From a virus: 24,111 nucleotides of DNA. The stretch covers positions 1 through 24,111 of the IMG/VR virus record IMGVR_UViG_3300050132_000312; one strand, given 5' to 3'. Shown piece by piece: positions 6,603 to 13,219 of this stretch. Below the pieces are notes generated by a model. It did not search any database. It was not told where the DNA came from and saw only the letters and a program-made list of their open reading frames with translations. Numbering within the stretch: position 1 is the first letter of the stretch; every line of letters starts with the position of its first letter. The translations under genes were made by a program, and so were the position numbers.

Positions 6603-6737
6603 ATGGCCAAAGCGTACACCGACGCCAAGTGCCCGCACTGCGGCAAAGACCTCTTCTCTTCGACCCCGCCGTGGGAAGCGAAAAAAGGCCAGAAAATCAA
6701 GGTCGATACCTGCATGACGCACGGCAAGGTGGCGTGA
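6603..6737 (+). CDS. Small zinc-binding protein (44 aa)
   Basis: Function unknown. The 44-residue product opens MAKAYTDAKCPHCGKDLF, with CPHC at residues 10-13, and has a single further Cys (DTCMTHGKVA) with a nearby His that could complete a zinc site. It has the best Shine-Dalgarno in the region (AAGGAG, 8-base spacing) and a good promoter. Its TGA shares the A with the helicase ATG (TGATG at 6735-6739), so the helicase is probably translated by coupling to it. Confidence 0.7.
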   Translation: MAKAYTDAKCPHCGKDLFSSTPPWEAKKGQKIKVDTCMTHGKVA

Positions 6738-8488
6738 TGCTCGAACTGCGCGACTACCAGGAAGAGACCCTCGCCTCGCTGGTCGGCCCGGATAAAACCG
6801 CAGCCGATCTCGTCGTTTGCGCGACCGGCGGCGGCAAAACGGTCATGTTCGCCGGGTTGCTCGACCGCGAGCTAAAGCCTGGCATGCGTGCGCTGGTGCT
6901 CGCGCACCGCGACGAGCTGATCACCCAGGCGGCCGATAAGATTCGGTGGGTAGCGCCCGACCTGCACATCGAGCGCGAGAAGGCCGACGACCGTGCAACG
7001 CGCGCGGCCGGGCTCTTCGGCATGGCGCCGCGCGGTGTGGTCGTTGCCTCTGTGCAGACGCTGCGCGGCAAGCGGCTCGAGGAATGGCCGCACGACGCCT
7101 TCGATATCGTGATCTGCGACGAGGCGCACCACGCCACCGCGGCGAGCTACGTCGCGATCTTCGACCACTTCAAGCCGAAGGCGCGCGTGATCGGCTTCAC
7201 GGCTACGCCCTCGCGCTCGGACGGCAAGCCGCTGGGCGACGTGTTCAGCCGCATCGCCGTGGACTTCGGGATCCGGCATCTGGTGCAGCGCGGCTGGCTG
7301 GTGCCGGTCAACGCGCGCGTCGTGCGCACCGACGTCGACCTCTCGGACGTGAAGCAGAGCGCGGGCGACTACGCGATCGGCGAGCTTTCCAAAGCGGTCA
7401 ACACGGACGGCCGGAACCACCTCATCATCGCGGCCATCCAGCGCTGGGGCGAGAACCGGCAGACGATCGTGTACTGCGCGAGCGTAGAGCACGCGCGCGA
7501 ACTGGCCGCGCTCATGGACGTGATCGGGATCCGCGCCGAGCCGATCTGGGGCGACATGCCGGATGAGGACCGGCAGGCGATGCTCGCGGCCTTCAAGCGC
7601 GGCGAGGTCAAGGCGCTGACGAACTTCGGCGTGCTCACCGAGGGCTTCGACGACCCGAACGTGGCCTGCATCGTGCTCGCGCGCCCGACGCAAAGCGTGC
7701 TGCTGCTCACGCAGATGGTCGGCCGCGGCACCAGGCCGCTCGAGGAGATCGCGAGCACGCTCGACGCCACTGACCCGCTGGTGCGCCGCGAGGCGATCAC
7801 GGCCTCGGCTAAGCCGAACGTGCTGGTGATCGATATCCAGGACGTGACGCACCGGATGCAAGCCACGGCGGCCACGCTGGCCGGCCTGCCCGGCAAGTTC
7901 GATGCGAAGGGCGAGGACATTTTCCGCGCGGCCGACGCAATGGACAAGATCGACCCGCGCCTCGCTGCGCGCTGCCTCGATGCCGAGAAGCTCCGCGAGA
8001 TGCTCGCGAAGGTCGCTGCCGGGCTCTCGGTCACCGAGATCGACGTGATGGCGGCGACGGCGCTGGATCCGGCCGTGGCGGCCTACTCGCGCTTCGTGTG
8101 GGCGTCGACGGGCCCCGACCACTACGCACTGCGGGTGGATGGCCTCACCTACGCGATCACGGCGAACACGCTCGGCACGTACACCGTGTCCTCGCAGCGG
8201 CAAGAGAAGGGCGTGCAGCCGTGGCTACGCATCGCGGACGGCTTCTCCGAGGTGGGAGCAGCCTTCAAGGCCGCCGATACGATCGTCGCCGAACGCCATG
8301 CGGCAAAGGTCGGGCTGATCGATGCGCAAGCAAAGTGGCGGCTTGATGGGCCGACAGAAAAGCAGATCGAGTGGCTGCTGAAAAAGAACCTGTTCCCGAA
8401 CCGTGAGTCGATTCCGACCACGCTTACAAAGGGTCAGAGTTCACAAATGCTTGACGAGGCATTTGCGCGTAAGGGTCGGAAGAAGTGA
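6737..8488 (+). CDS. Superfamily 2 DNA helicase (SSL2/ComFA-like)
   Basis: ATP-dependent DNA translocase or helicase used in phage replication or recombination. The 583 residues contain a Q-tip-like LRDYQEE (4-10), Walker A ATGGGKT (29-35), AHRDEL (motif Ia, 56-61), DEAHH (128-132, motif II), TATPSR (155-160, motif III), TEGFDDP (301-307, motif V) and QMVGRGTRP (326-334, motif VI with arginine finger). The C-terminal ~200 residues are not part of the core and hold no motif I recognise, ending in a basic tail. ATG 6737 overlaps the upstream stop; a much longer open frame begins upstream but overlaps two other genes. Followed by an HNH gene through GTGA. Confidence 0.92.
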   Translation: MLELRDYQEETLASLVGPDKTAADLVVCATGGGKTVMFAGLLDRELKPGMRALVLAHRDELITQAADKIRWVAPDLHIEREKADDRATRAAGLFGMAPRGVVVASVQTLRGKRLEEWPHDAFDIVICDEAHHATAASYVAIFDHFKPKARVIGFTATPSRSDGKPLGDVFSRIAVDFGIRHLVQRGWLVPVNARVVRTDVDLSDVKQSAGDYAIGELSKAVNTDGRNHLIIAAIQRWGENRQTIVYCASVEHARELAALMDVIGIRAEPIWGDMPDEDRQAMLAAFKRGEVKALTNFGVLTEGFDDPNVACIVLARPTQSVLLLTQMVGRGTRPLEEIASTLDATDPLVRREAITASAKPNVLVIDIQDVTHRMQATAATLAGLPGKFDAKGEDIFRAADAMDKIDPRLAARCLDAEKLREMLAKVAAGLSVTEIDVMAATALDPAVAAYSRFVWASTGPDHYALRVDGLTYAITANTLGTYTVSSQRQEKGVQPWLRIADGFSEVGAAFKAADTIVAERHAAKVGLIDAQAKWRLDGPTEKQIEWLLKKNLFPNRESIPTTLTKGQSSQMLDEAFARKGRKK

Positions 8489-9108
8489 CCATTATGCAGT
8501 ATAAGCGTGGTCTACCCATTGACGTGCGTTTCGAGCGATTCTTTGATAGATCAGACGCTTCGCAGTGCTGGCCTTGGAAGGGTCACTTATCAGACGGCTA
8601 CGGCCGGTTCAAGATCGATGGGCGATATGTTCCAGCGCACAGATTTTCGTATGAATTATACGTTGGACCAATAGCTGATGGGCTTCAGCCAGATCATCTG
8701 TGTCGCAATCGTGCGTGCGTAAATCCCGCTCATCTTGAAATCGTTACGCCCTATGAAAATTGGCTACGTGGAACGGCTCCATCTGTTGAAAATATGGCGA
8801 AAACCCACTGCCCCCAAGGGCACCCATACGATGAGGCTAACACGTATCGAATTGAGGGCCAGCGCGGGCGATATTGTCGTGCTTGTAATGCAATTCGATC
8901 AACACAGTTCCGAGCTAATCGACGTGTGGCGAAAGAGAGTGTTGCGTTAGCTGCGCCGCCTAATTGCAAAAATTGCAATTCTGAAATTTCAGAAGAAGCG
9001 TTGTTGCGTGGTCTCACGCGCGGGCGGGTGCCTAGTTTGTGTAGCCCAAAATGCCGAAGTGCTTGGAACAGTCGACAACATCGCAAACGTCAACGTGGTG
9101 AAGCATGA
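8485..9108 (+). CDS. HNH homing-type endonuclease with C-terminal zinc module
   Basis: Likely free-standing homing endonuclease. Conserved parts: CWPWKGHLSDGYGRFK (28-43), AHRFSYE (51-57), GLQPDHLCRNRACVNPAHLE (66-85, with D70-H71, N80, H83 and C73/C78), and a zinc site C109/H113/C131/C134. The C-terminus adds C161xxC164-x21-C186xxxC190 plus a basic tail, the same module as in the genes at 6126 and 9105. Base composition is visibly lower in GC than its neighbours (25 of 60 bases at 8641-8700), suggesting recent acquisition. GTG 8485 overlaps the helicase stop as GTGA; an in-frame ATG at 8494 is an alternative start. It is close in sequence style to the HNH gene at 23210. Confidence 0.87.
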   Translation: MTIMQYKRGLPIDVRFERFFDRSDASQCWPWKGHLSDGYGRFKIDGRYVPAHRFSYELYVGPIADGLQPDHLCRNRACVNPAHLEIVTPYENWLRGTAPSVENMAKTHCPQGHPYDEANTYRIEGQRGRYCRACNAIRSTQFRANRRVAKESVALAAPPNCKNCNSEISEEALLRGLTRGRVPSLCSPKCRSAWNSRQHRKRQRGEA

Positions 9109-9317
9109 ACGAACCGGAAACGTATCGCTGCAAGACGTGCGGGCGCCGCATCCCGCGCGCGGTGGCCGAGGTGTCGCTCAAGCGCGGCAAGGTACCTGCG
9201 TACTGTGCGCAGCCGCGCCCGTGCCGGAACACCGGCAAAGCGCGCAAGCGCCGCGCGCGGAAGGATCAGCCCTCGGCGGCGGACTCAGCGGTGGAGGCCA
9301 AGAACGGCACGCCGTGA
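9105..9317 (+). CDS. Stand-alone zinc module protein (70 aa)
   Basis: Function unknown. Residues 9-50 are a free version of the zinc module seen at the C-termini of both nearby HNH proteins: C9xxC12, 21 residues, C34-x5-C40, with RGKVPAYC and the basic stretch RNTGKARKRRARK. Ala/Ser-rich residues follow. The module could be a nucleic-acid-binding unit, given its basic tail. ATG 9105 overlaps the HNH stop as ATGA. The 3' end overlaps the convergent gene at 9266 by 52 bases. Confidence 0.75.
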   Translation: MNEPETYRCKTCGRRIPRAVAEVSLKRGKVPAYCAQPRPCRNTGKARKRRARKDQPSAADSAVEAKNGTP

Positions 9318-9538
9318 CGCTCATGGTAATCCGCGAAGAAGGCCGCCGTGTCGAACACTCGTTCCCGGCGGCCTTCGGCGTTGATGCGGTGGATGAGATA
9401 GGACTTCGCCGCCTCGCGATCGTCGAGGTGTAGCGCCTCGCGGATCCCGACGAGCAGCTCGTTCGTGCGGCGTTGCTCGGCCAGCACCGCAGCGACCGCG
9501 CCGGCCAGCGCATCGATCTGGCCTTGCAGGTCGCTCAC
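9266..9538 (-). CDS. Hypothetical protein, coiled-coil N-terminus (90 aa)
   Basis: Not recognised. The first ~40 residues (SDLQGQIDALAGAVAAVL then AEQRRTNELLVGIREAL) look like a coiled-coil oligomerisation helix; the rest (SYLIHRINAEGRRERVFDTA..AFFADYHERHG) is a short folded segment. GTG 9538-9536 overlaps the exonuclease stop as GTGA, so it is the last gene of the recombination operon. It could be an accessory subunit of the exonuclease, which is a guess from coupling only. Confidence 0.65.
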   Translation of the reverse strand: MSDLQGQIDALAGAVAAVLAEQRRTNELLVGIREALHLDDREAAKSYLIHRINAEGRRERVFDTAAFFADYHERHGVPFLASTAESAAEG

Positions 9539-10284
9539 GCGCGGCGCAGCTTCCGCTCACGATCGATGTTCCAGCGCATCTCCGTGCTGAGGTCGGGCAG
9601 TCGCAGCATCCAGCCCACGTAGCCGTCATCGGCGAGCAGTTCGTCCCAGGTCTTGTACTTGCCGAACGCGGGCCGCGCGAGCACGTAGGGCCGCTTCGCC
9701 CAGGCCAGCAGCGTCTCGACCTCTTCGGCCTTCGCGAGCCGATCGAGGTCGCCGGCGCACTCTTTCTCGGCCCACGCGCGGTAGAGCGCGACGAGGTGGA
9801 AGAACACCGGCGCGAGCACCAGCAGATCGGCATCCGCGCGGTGCGCACCGCCGACGTCGAGGTGCTTGAAGCCGTAGTAGTACCGCAGCGTCTGGAGCTT
9901 GAAGTTCGGCGCCGCCGGGGTGAGATGGTGGGCCATGCGCTCCGAGCAGAGCCACGGGCCGGGCACCTCGGGCACGATGCGCGAGTCGAACTCGGCGTTG
10001 TGCGCGACGGGAATCAGGATTGTATCCCCAACGAATTCGCCAAACTGGGCCATGACTTCGGCGCGCGGCAGAGCGTGTTCGAAGTCCTCATCGATCAGGC
10101 CGTGGATGCCGCTCGCCTCGGGCGGTATCGGCTTCGTCGGCTTCACCAGCGCAGTGAACCGTGGCCCCGGCTCGGTGCCGCACGCGCGGTAGGTGTGGGT
10201 TGCGACCTCCAGCAGATCGCAGCCCTCCTCGATCCCGCTCGTTTCCGTGTCAATTAAGCAAAAGGTCGCGTCGGTGATTTTCAC
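9535..10284 (-). CDS. DnaQ-type 3'-5' exonuclease with C-terminal DUF3820-like segment
   Basis: Removes nucleotides from DNA 3' ends; in phages this supports proofreading, recombination or nucleotide salvage. The DEDDh active site is complete: DTETSG (12-17, D12/E14), HNAEFDSR (95-102, D100) and AHRADADLL (147-155, H148/D153). Residues 207-228 (FGKYKTWDELLADDGYVGW..) resemble the short DUF3820 motif that is often fused to such exonucleases. Length 249 aa. Start is GTG 10284-10282, overlapping the RecT-like stop as GTGA. Expressed with RecT and YqaJ-type proteins. Confidence 0.88.
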   Translation of the reverse strand: MKITDATFCLIDTETSGIEEGCDLLEVATHTYRACGTEPGPRFTALVKPTKPIPPEASGIHGLIDEDFEHALPRAEVMAQFGEFVGDTILIPVAHNAEFDSRIVPEVPGPWLCSERMAHHLTPAAPNFKLQTLRYYYGFKHLDVGGAHRADADLLVLAPVFFHLVALYRAWAEKECAGDLDRLAKAEEVETLLAWAKRPYVLARPAFGKYKTWDELLADDGYVGWMLRLPDLSTEMRWNIDRERKLRRA

Positions 10285-11225
10285 AGGGGCAGTTCGGCTT
10301 CAGCGATCGGCTCAGCATCGGGCTCGGCCTGCGGGTTCGGATTCACCCACGCACGGATCGCGCGCACGACTTCAACAGCTGTCTCACGGTTGAGCGGCCG
10401 GCGCTTCTCGCGATCTCCTCGCAGCGTTGCGGTGATGACCTCGCGGAACTGCTCGAGCGTCATCCCAGCGTCGTGGCCTTCACGGTCGAGGGTTTCTTGA
10501 ATCTGCTCCTTGAGCATCATCGAGAAGTCGGGCATCGGTTCTTCGACCACGCCCTCGACGGCCTCTGCCGGTTTCGGTTCGGGTTCCGGCTTCGGCGTCA
10601 ATCCTGACGCGCCCATCGACGCGGCGAGCCGTTCGCGCAGCGCATCGTTGCCACTCACCGGCGAGGAAGGCGTTACGTTGACCTCTTGATGCCCTTCGTA
10701 CTCCTCGGCGATCGCCACGCCTTTGAGCACGTCGCCGAAGAGATCACGCAGCAAAAACGACCGCGCGCGCGCTTTGAGCATGCGCTCGGGATACTGCTTC
10801 CACGGGCCCTCGTTGCCCCAGAGCCCCGCCGTGCGCGCCATCGCGACGGAGAAGCGCTCTTCGCGGTCCTTGTCCTCGCCGACGCGCCGCACGATGCAGA
10901 CCCCGACCCGATCGTCGCCGGTGCCATCGACGCGCTCCTCGATGCGCGCGAGCTTGCCGGATGCGCGCACGATGCCGAGCGGCGCATCGCCCCAGAGCAT
11001 CGCGCGCCCGTTGATGACGGCGTGGCTCTGGAGCGACTGGTTCGCCGAGAGCCCGATCTCGCGGCCGGCCATGATTGCGACCACGATGTTACCGGGCTTG
11101 CCGCGGTAGTCTTTGGGCACCATCTCCGAGCGCGCCATGATCTCGGAGAGCTGGATGAGTTCGGGCAGCGAGTTCGGCTCGAACGCCGCAACCGCGGTGC
11201 CCTTGTAGGTGACGATATCGGTCAT
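10281..11225 (-). CDS. recT: RecT-family single-strand annealing protein
   Basis: Anneals complementary single strands and promotes phage recombination together with the exonuclease encoded just upstream. The 314 residues contain family-like stretches: EMVPKDYRGKPGNIVVAI (34-51), GREIGLSANQSLQSHAVING (54-73), LWGDAPLGIV (77-86) and LWGNEGPWKQYPERMLKARA (135-154). Residues after ~185 are Pro/Glu-rich and probably a linker before a helical C-terminus. ATG 11225 overlaps the YqaJ stop as ATGA, the usual exonuclease/annealing protein pairing. Confidence 0.85.
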   Translation of the reverse strand: MTDIVTYKGTAVAAFEPNSLPELIQLSEIMARSEMVPKDYRGKPGNIVVAIMAGREIGLSANQSLQSHAVINGRAMLWGDAPLGIVRASGKLARIEERVDGTGDDRVGVCIVRRVGEDKDREERFSVAMARTAGLWGNEGPWKQYPERMLKARARSFLLRDLFGDVLKGVAIAEEYEGHQEVNVTPSSPVSGNDALRERLAASMGASGLTPKPEPEPKPAEAVEGVVEEPMPDFSMMLKEQIQETLDREGHDAGMTLEQFREVITATLRGDREKRRPLNRETAVEVVRAIRAWVNPNPQAEPDAEPIAEAELPL

Positions 11226-12196
11226 TTTGTCCTCAGCACGCGGAACGAGGTCGCCTTGGCAACGTATCCCGCGCGTTCTTGCAGTTTGTAGGTGGCGATT
11301 TCGGTCGAGCCGTCCGGGCTCATCAGCGTGTCGGCGTCCTCCATGAAGATCGCGACCTCGCCTTTGAGCCGTTTCTCTTCTTTTTCGTGGTATAGCCGGG
11401 CAGCGGTCGTTTCTTTGAGTTCGCCCAGCATGCGCACAATGTCGTCGGTGGCGAGAATCGATCGCCCGACCGACTTCGGCCAGCGCTCCTGGGCCTGCGC
11501 GAGCGTCGTGGGCGTAGGCGGCACGCCGTCGATCACGCTTTGCCAGAAGGCCGTGAGGTAGGCCTCGAGCATGCCGATAATCTCGGCATCGCGCTGCACT
11601 TCGTAGAGCCGGAAGTTCTGGCCGGCGACGAGCAGCGGCACGTAGCCGCTCTCATACTGCGGCAGGCACGCGAGCTGGTGCTGGACCTGCACGGCGTACT
11701 TGAACGGCACGGCATCGGTGCCGACTTCGCCCCAGTCATCGCTGCGCGCGGCCCAGAAGCCCGCCGTCTTGATCTCGGCCAGCTTCGGCTCACCCACCAC
11801 ACGGCGATCGATGTTGCACGTCATAAACGGCAGCCGCGGGTGAACGATCGTGTTGTTGACGCGGAAAAGCCGCTTGCCGGTGCGGCGCTCGAAGAGTTCG
11901 GCCACGTCGTCCTCGAGCAGCGTGCCCAGCTCCACGGCCTCGTTTTCGCTGAGGTCGTCGGGCCCACGCAGCTCACGCTCGAGCGCGTTCATCTGCAGTT
12001 GGTCGTCGATCGGCATGGGTACGTCGGCGTCTTGGGGCAACGCGCGCAGCGCCGCAAGCTCAATGCCGAGACGCTTCTCTTCCCACACCCGAAGCGGGCT
12101 GCGCTGGGTGACGAGGCCGAGCGCCGCAGCAGCGTCGGACGAACCGATGCTGAAGGGACGCGCGGCGATCTGCTCGGCGGTGAGACCGTCAGCCAT
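11222..12196 (-). CDS. YqaJ-family viral recombinase (5'-3' exonuclease)
   Basis: Resects double-stranded DNA ends to give single strands for the RecT-like partner. The 324 residues show the nuclease pattern: SIGSSDAAAALG (17-28), GTLLEDDVAELF (91-102, acidic residue E95), CNIDRRV (127-133, D130), EIKTA (141-145, catalytic E-x-K) and QVQHQLA (170-176). The C-terminal ~100 residues (ARLYHEKEEKRLKGEVAIFM..) are helical as in related proteins. ATG 12196 overlaps the upstream stop by 8 bases. Confidence 0.85.
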   Translation of the reverse strand: MADGLTAEQIAARPFSIGSSDAAAALGLVTQRSPLRVWEEKRLGIELAALRALPQDADVPMPIDDQLQMNALERELRGPDDLSENEAVELGTLLEDDVAELFERRTGKRLFRVNNTIVHPRLPFMTCNIDRRVVGEPKLAEIKTAGFWAARSDDWGEVGTDAVPFKYAVQVQHQLACLPQYESGYVPLLVAGQNFRLYEVQRDAEIIGMLEAYLTAFWQSVIDGVPPTPTTLAQAQERWPKSVGRSILATDDIVRMLGELKETTAARLYHEKEEKRLKGEVAIFMEDADTLMSPDGSTEIATYKLQERAGYVAKATSFRVLRTK

Positions 12197-12533
12197 CGGC
12201 TGGCACCGCCTTCGGTGCGCGCTTCGGTAGCATCGCCTGCAGCGTCTCGATCGCGTACCGAACGGCGAGGGTCTTTTGCGGTTCCTTCCATTCGACGAAC
12301 GTGAGAATCGCTTTGTTGACGATATCGCTTTCGTTCGGGCTGAGCGCCGGTTTCGCGGGCTTCGGCATCAGCTCGAGTTCGACGAGCTTTGCGCGCACGT
12401 CGGTGGGCGTGTGGCGTTCGAACGACTTCTCGGTCTTGTGCAGCCCCTCGGGCGTGTCGCCGTGGAGCAGATGGAGTTTCGTCAGAACCGAGATTTCTTG
12501 CTGGCTCCAGACGACGGGGGTCTTGCGGGGCAT
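12189..12533 (-). CDS. Hypothetical protein, possible Myb/SANT-like DNA-binding fold (114 aa)
   Basis: Not firmly recognised. Residues ~9-56 (WSQQEISVLTKLHLLHGDTP ... DVRAKLVEL) resemble a Myb/SANT pattern with Trp at the start, an acidic/helical second segment and a basic third helix, so DNA binding is possible. The rest is charged and helical. ATG 12533 has AAAGG about 8 bases upstream. It precedes the exonuclease/annealing pair and may regulate or assist it. Confidence 0.65.
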   Translation of the reverse strand: MPRKTPVVWSQQEISVLTKLHLLHGDTPEGLHKTEKSFERHTPTDVRAKLVELELMPKPAKPALSPNESDIVNKAILTFVEWKEPQKTLAVRYAIETLQAMLPKRAPKAVPADG

Positions 12534-12537
12534 GTGT

Positions 12538-12648
12538 TCAGCCTTTCGGGCGTGAGGGAGCGGCGTTGCCGCAGATGAGGCACGTTTTGTGACGGTCGCA
12601 ACGAGGGCCGTGAGCGCACTCGCCGGTTGCGAGGGCTCGGCAGAGCAC
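12538..12648 (-). CDS. Small CCCH-like zinc protein (36 aa, start uncertain)
   Basis: Function unknown. The C-terminal reading CRALATGECAHGPRCDRH places Cys, Cys, Cys, His as C-x7-C-x5-C-x2-H, close to the CCCH zinc finger (C-x8-C-x5-C-x3-H) better known from eukaryotic RNA-binding proteins, and is followed by CLIC. The start is uncertain: GTG 12648 begins the protein right at the motif; GTG 12726 would give 62 residues. Neither has a clear Shine-Dalgarno. A perfect palindrome (12650-12672) lies directly upstream of the shorter start. It lies between the HTH regulator and the recombination genes. Confidence 0.5.
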   Translation of the reverse strand: MLCRALATGECAHGPRCDRHKTCLICGNAAPSRPKG

Positions 12649-12649
12649 G

Positions 12650-12672
12650 GTCCAGCTAGATTCTAGCTGGAC
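12650..12672. repeat. 23-bp perfect palindrome, operator-like
   Basis: GTCCAGCTAGA (12650-12660), centre T (12661), then its exact reverse complement TCTAGCTGGAC (12662-12672). Eleven-base arms with a 1-base centre are much longer than expected by chance. It sits in the leader or start region of the CCCH-like gene, and its minus-strand centre contains TAGAAT. A repressor dimer site or, at the RNA level, a near-loopless hairpin are both possible. Confidence 0.6.
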
Positions 12673-12814
12673 GCCAGCGGTGCAGAGAGGGCTTGATTCA
12701 GCCGGAGGGTTGGGTGTATGCTGCACGGAGATTTCACTCGTTTCGGATTCGCTCTTGCAGGTTGGTTCGAGGACGGTGGATTGAAGAGGCGGCTTTCGGG
12801 TCGCCTTTTCGCTT

Positions 12815-13087
12815 TTAGCGGGTAGACCGGCGCTTCGAGTCCGATCGCGCTGCGTTCCACACCTCATCGAACGTGGCGACCAGATCGCCGCCGGGGATAC
12901 CGTGCTCGGTGCGAAGGTCGACGAGCGCCTGGGCCAGTGCCCGCACGTTCGCGCCCTTCTTCGGGCTGCGGATGGCGTAGCGGTACCGACCGATATCGCG
13001 CGCGGCGATCCCGGACTTTTCGGCAAGCTCGGTATTCGAGAACGGCCGAAGCATGTGCCCGAGCGCGCTTTCTGTGGATAAGTTCAC
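12815..13087 (-). CDS. Helix-turn-helix transcriptional regulator (CI/Cro-like)
   Basis: Likely the main repressor or activator at the divergent promoter next to it. The 90-residue product has FSNTELAEKSGIAARDIGRY (about 16-35), fitting an HTH: 'TELAEKSGI' first helix, turn, then recognition helix, followed by RALAQALVDLRTEHGIPGGD helices of the XRE-like bundle. Start GTG 13087-13085 is chosen because the promoter TTGACT-17-TACCAT ends 6 bases before it, implying a leaderless mRNA; there is no Shine-Dalgarno at proper distance. Tail is basic. It leads the minus operon carrying YqaJ, RecT and DnaQ-type genes. Confidence 0.75.
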   Translation of the reverse strand: MNLSTESALGHMLRPFSNTELAEKSGIAARDIGRYRYAIRSPKKGANVRALAQALVDLRTEHGIPGGDLVATFDEVWNAARSDSKRRSTR

Positions 13088-13093
13088 TCCACA

Positions 13094-13122
13094 ATGGTAG
13101 GCGAAGCGGCATCCAGAGTCAA
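13094..13122 (-). promoter_or_regulatory. Promoter of the HTH regulator and recombination operon
   Basis: On the minus strand TTGACT (13122-13117), 17 bases, TACCAT (13099-13094). The -10 is followed by 6 bases and then the GTG start at 13087, so the +1 should fall on the start codon. This is the strongest -35/-10 pair on the minus strand. Confidence 0.68.
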
Positions 13123-13137
13123 CCCAAAATAATCCGC

Positions 13138-13157
13138 AAATACCCTTAAATACCCTT
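13138..13157. repeat. Tandem 10-bp operator repeats
   Basis: AAATACCCTT is repeated perfectly head-to-tail at 13138-13147 and 13148-13157, one helical turn apart. It lies between the two divergent -35 elements and the last two bases overlap the plus-strand -35 (13156-13161). This is the expected place for binding by the adjacent HTH regulator. Confidence 0.6.
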
Positions 13158-13184
13158 GTGTGCCGCTTTTGAGCGTGGTACCAT
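13156..13184 (+). promoter_or_regulatory. Promoter of the plus-strand small-gene operon
   Basis: TTGTGT (13156-13161) and TACCAT (13179-13184) with a 17-base spacer; TGG precedes the -10, making an extended -10. The -35 overlaps the tandem operator repeat, so repressor binding would block it. The leader to ATG 13220 is about 30 bases. Confidence 0.55.
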
Positions 13185-13219
13185 GCGTTTACACCAGCCT
13201 GCAAATGGAGCCCGAACTT

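Noticed and set aside
6401-6736. A 112-codon N-terminal extension of the helicase
   Set aside because: It overlaps the HNH gene and the small zinc gene; ATG 6737 with the TGATG overlap and helicase motif order gives a normal start.
6872-8203. A 443-codon open frame on the minus strand opposite the SF2 helicase
   Set aside because: The plus strand holds all helicase motifs; the minus translation is Arg/His-rich without any domain pattern.
12663-12860. A 65-codon minus-strand frame between the HTH and CCCH-like genes
   Set aside because: It overlaps the HTH gene end, has no ribosome site and no recognisable pattern; the neighbouring frame with clustered Cys is more convincing.
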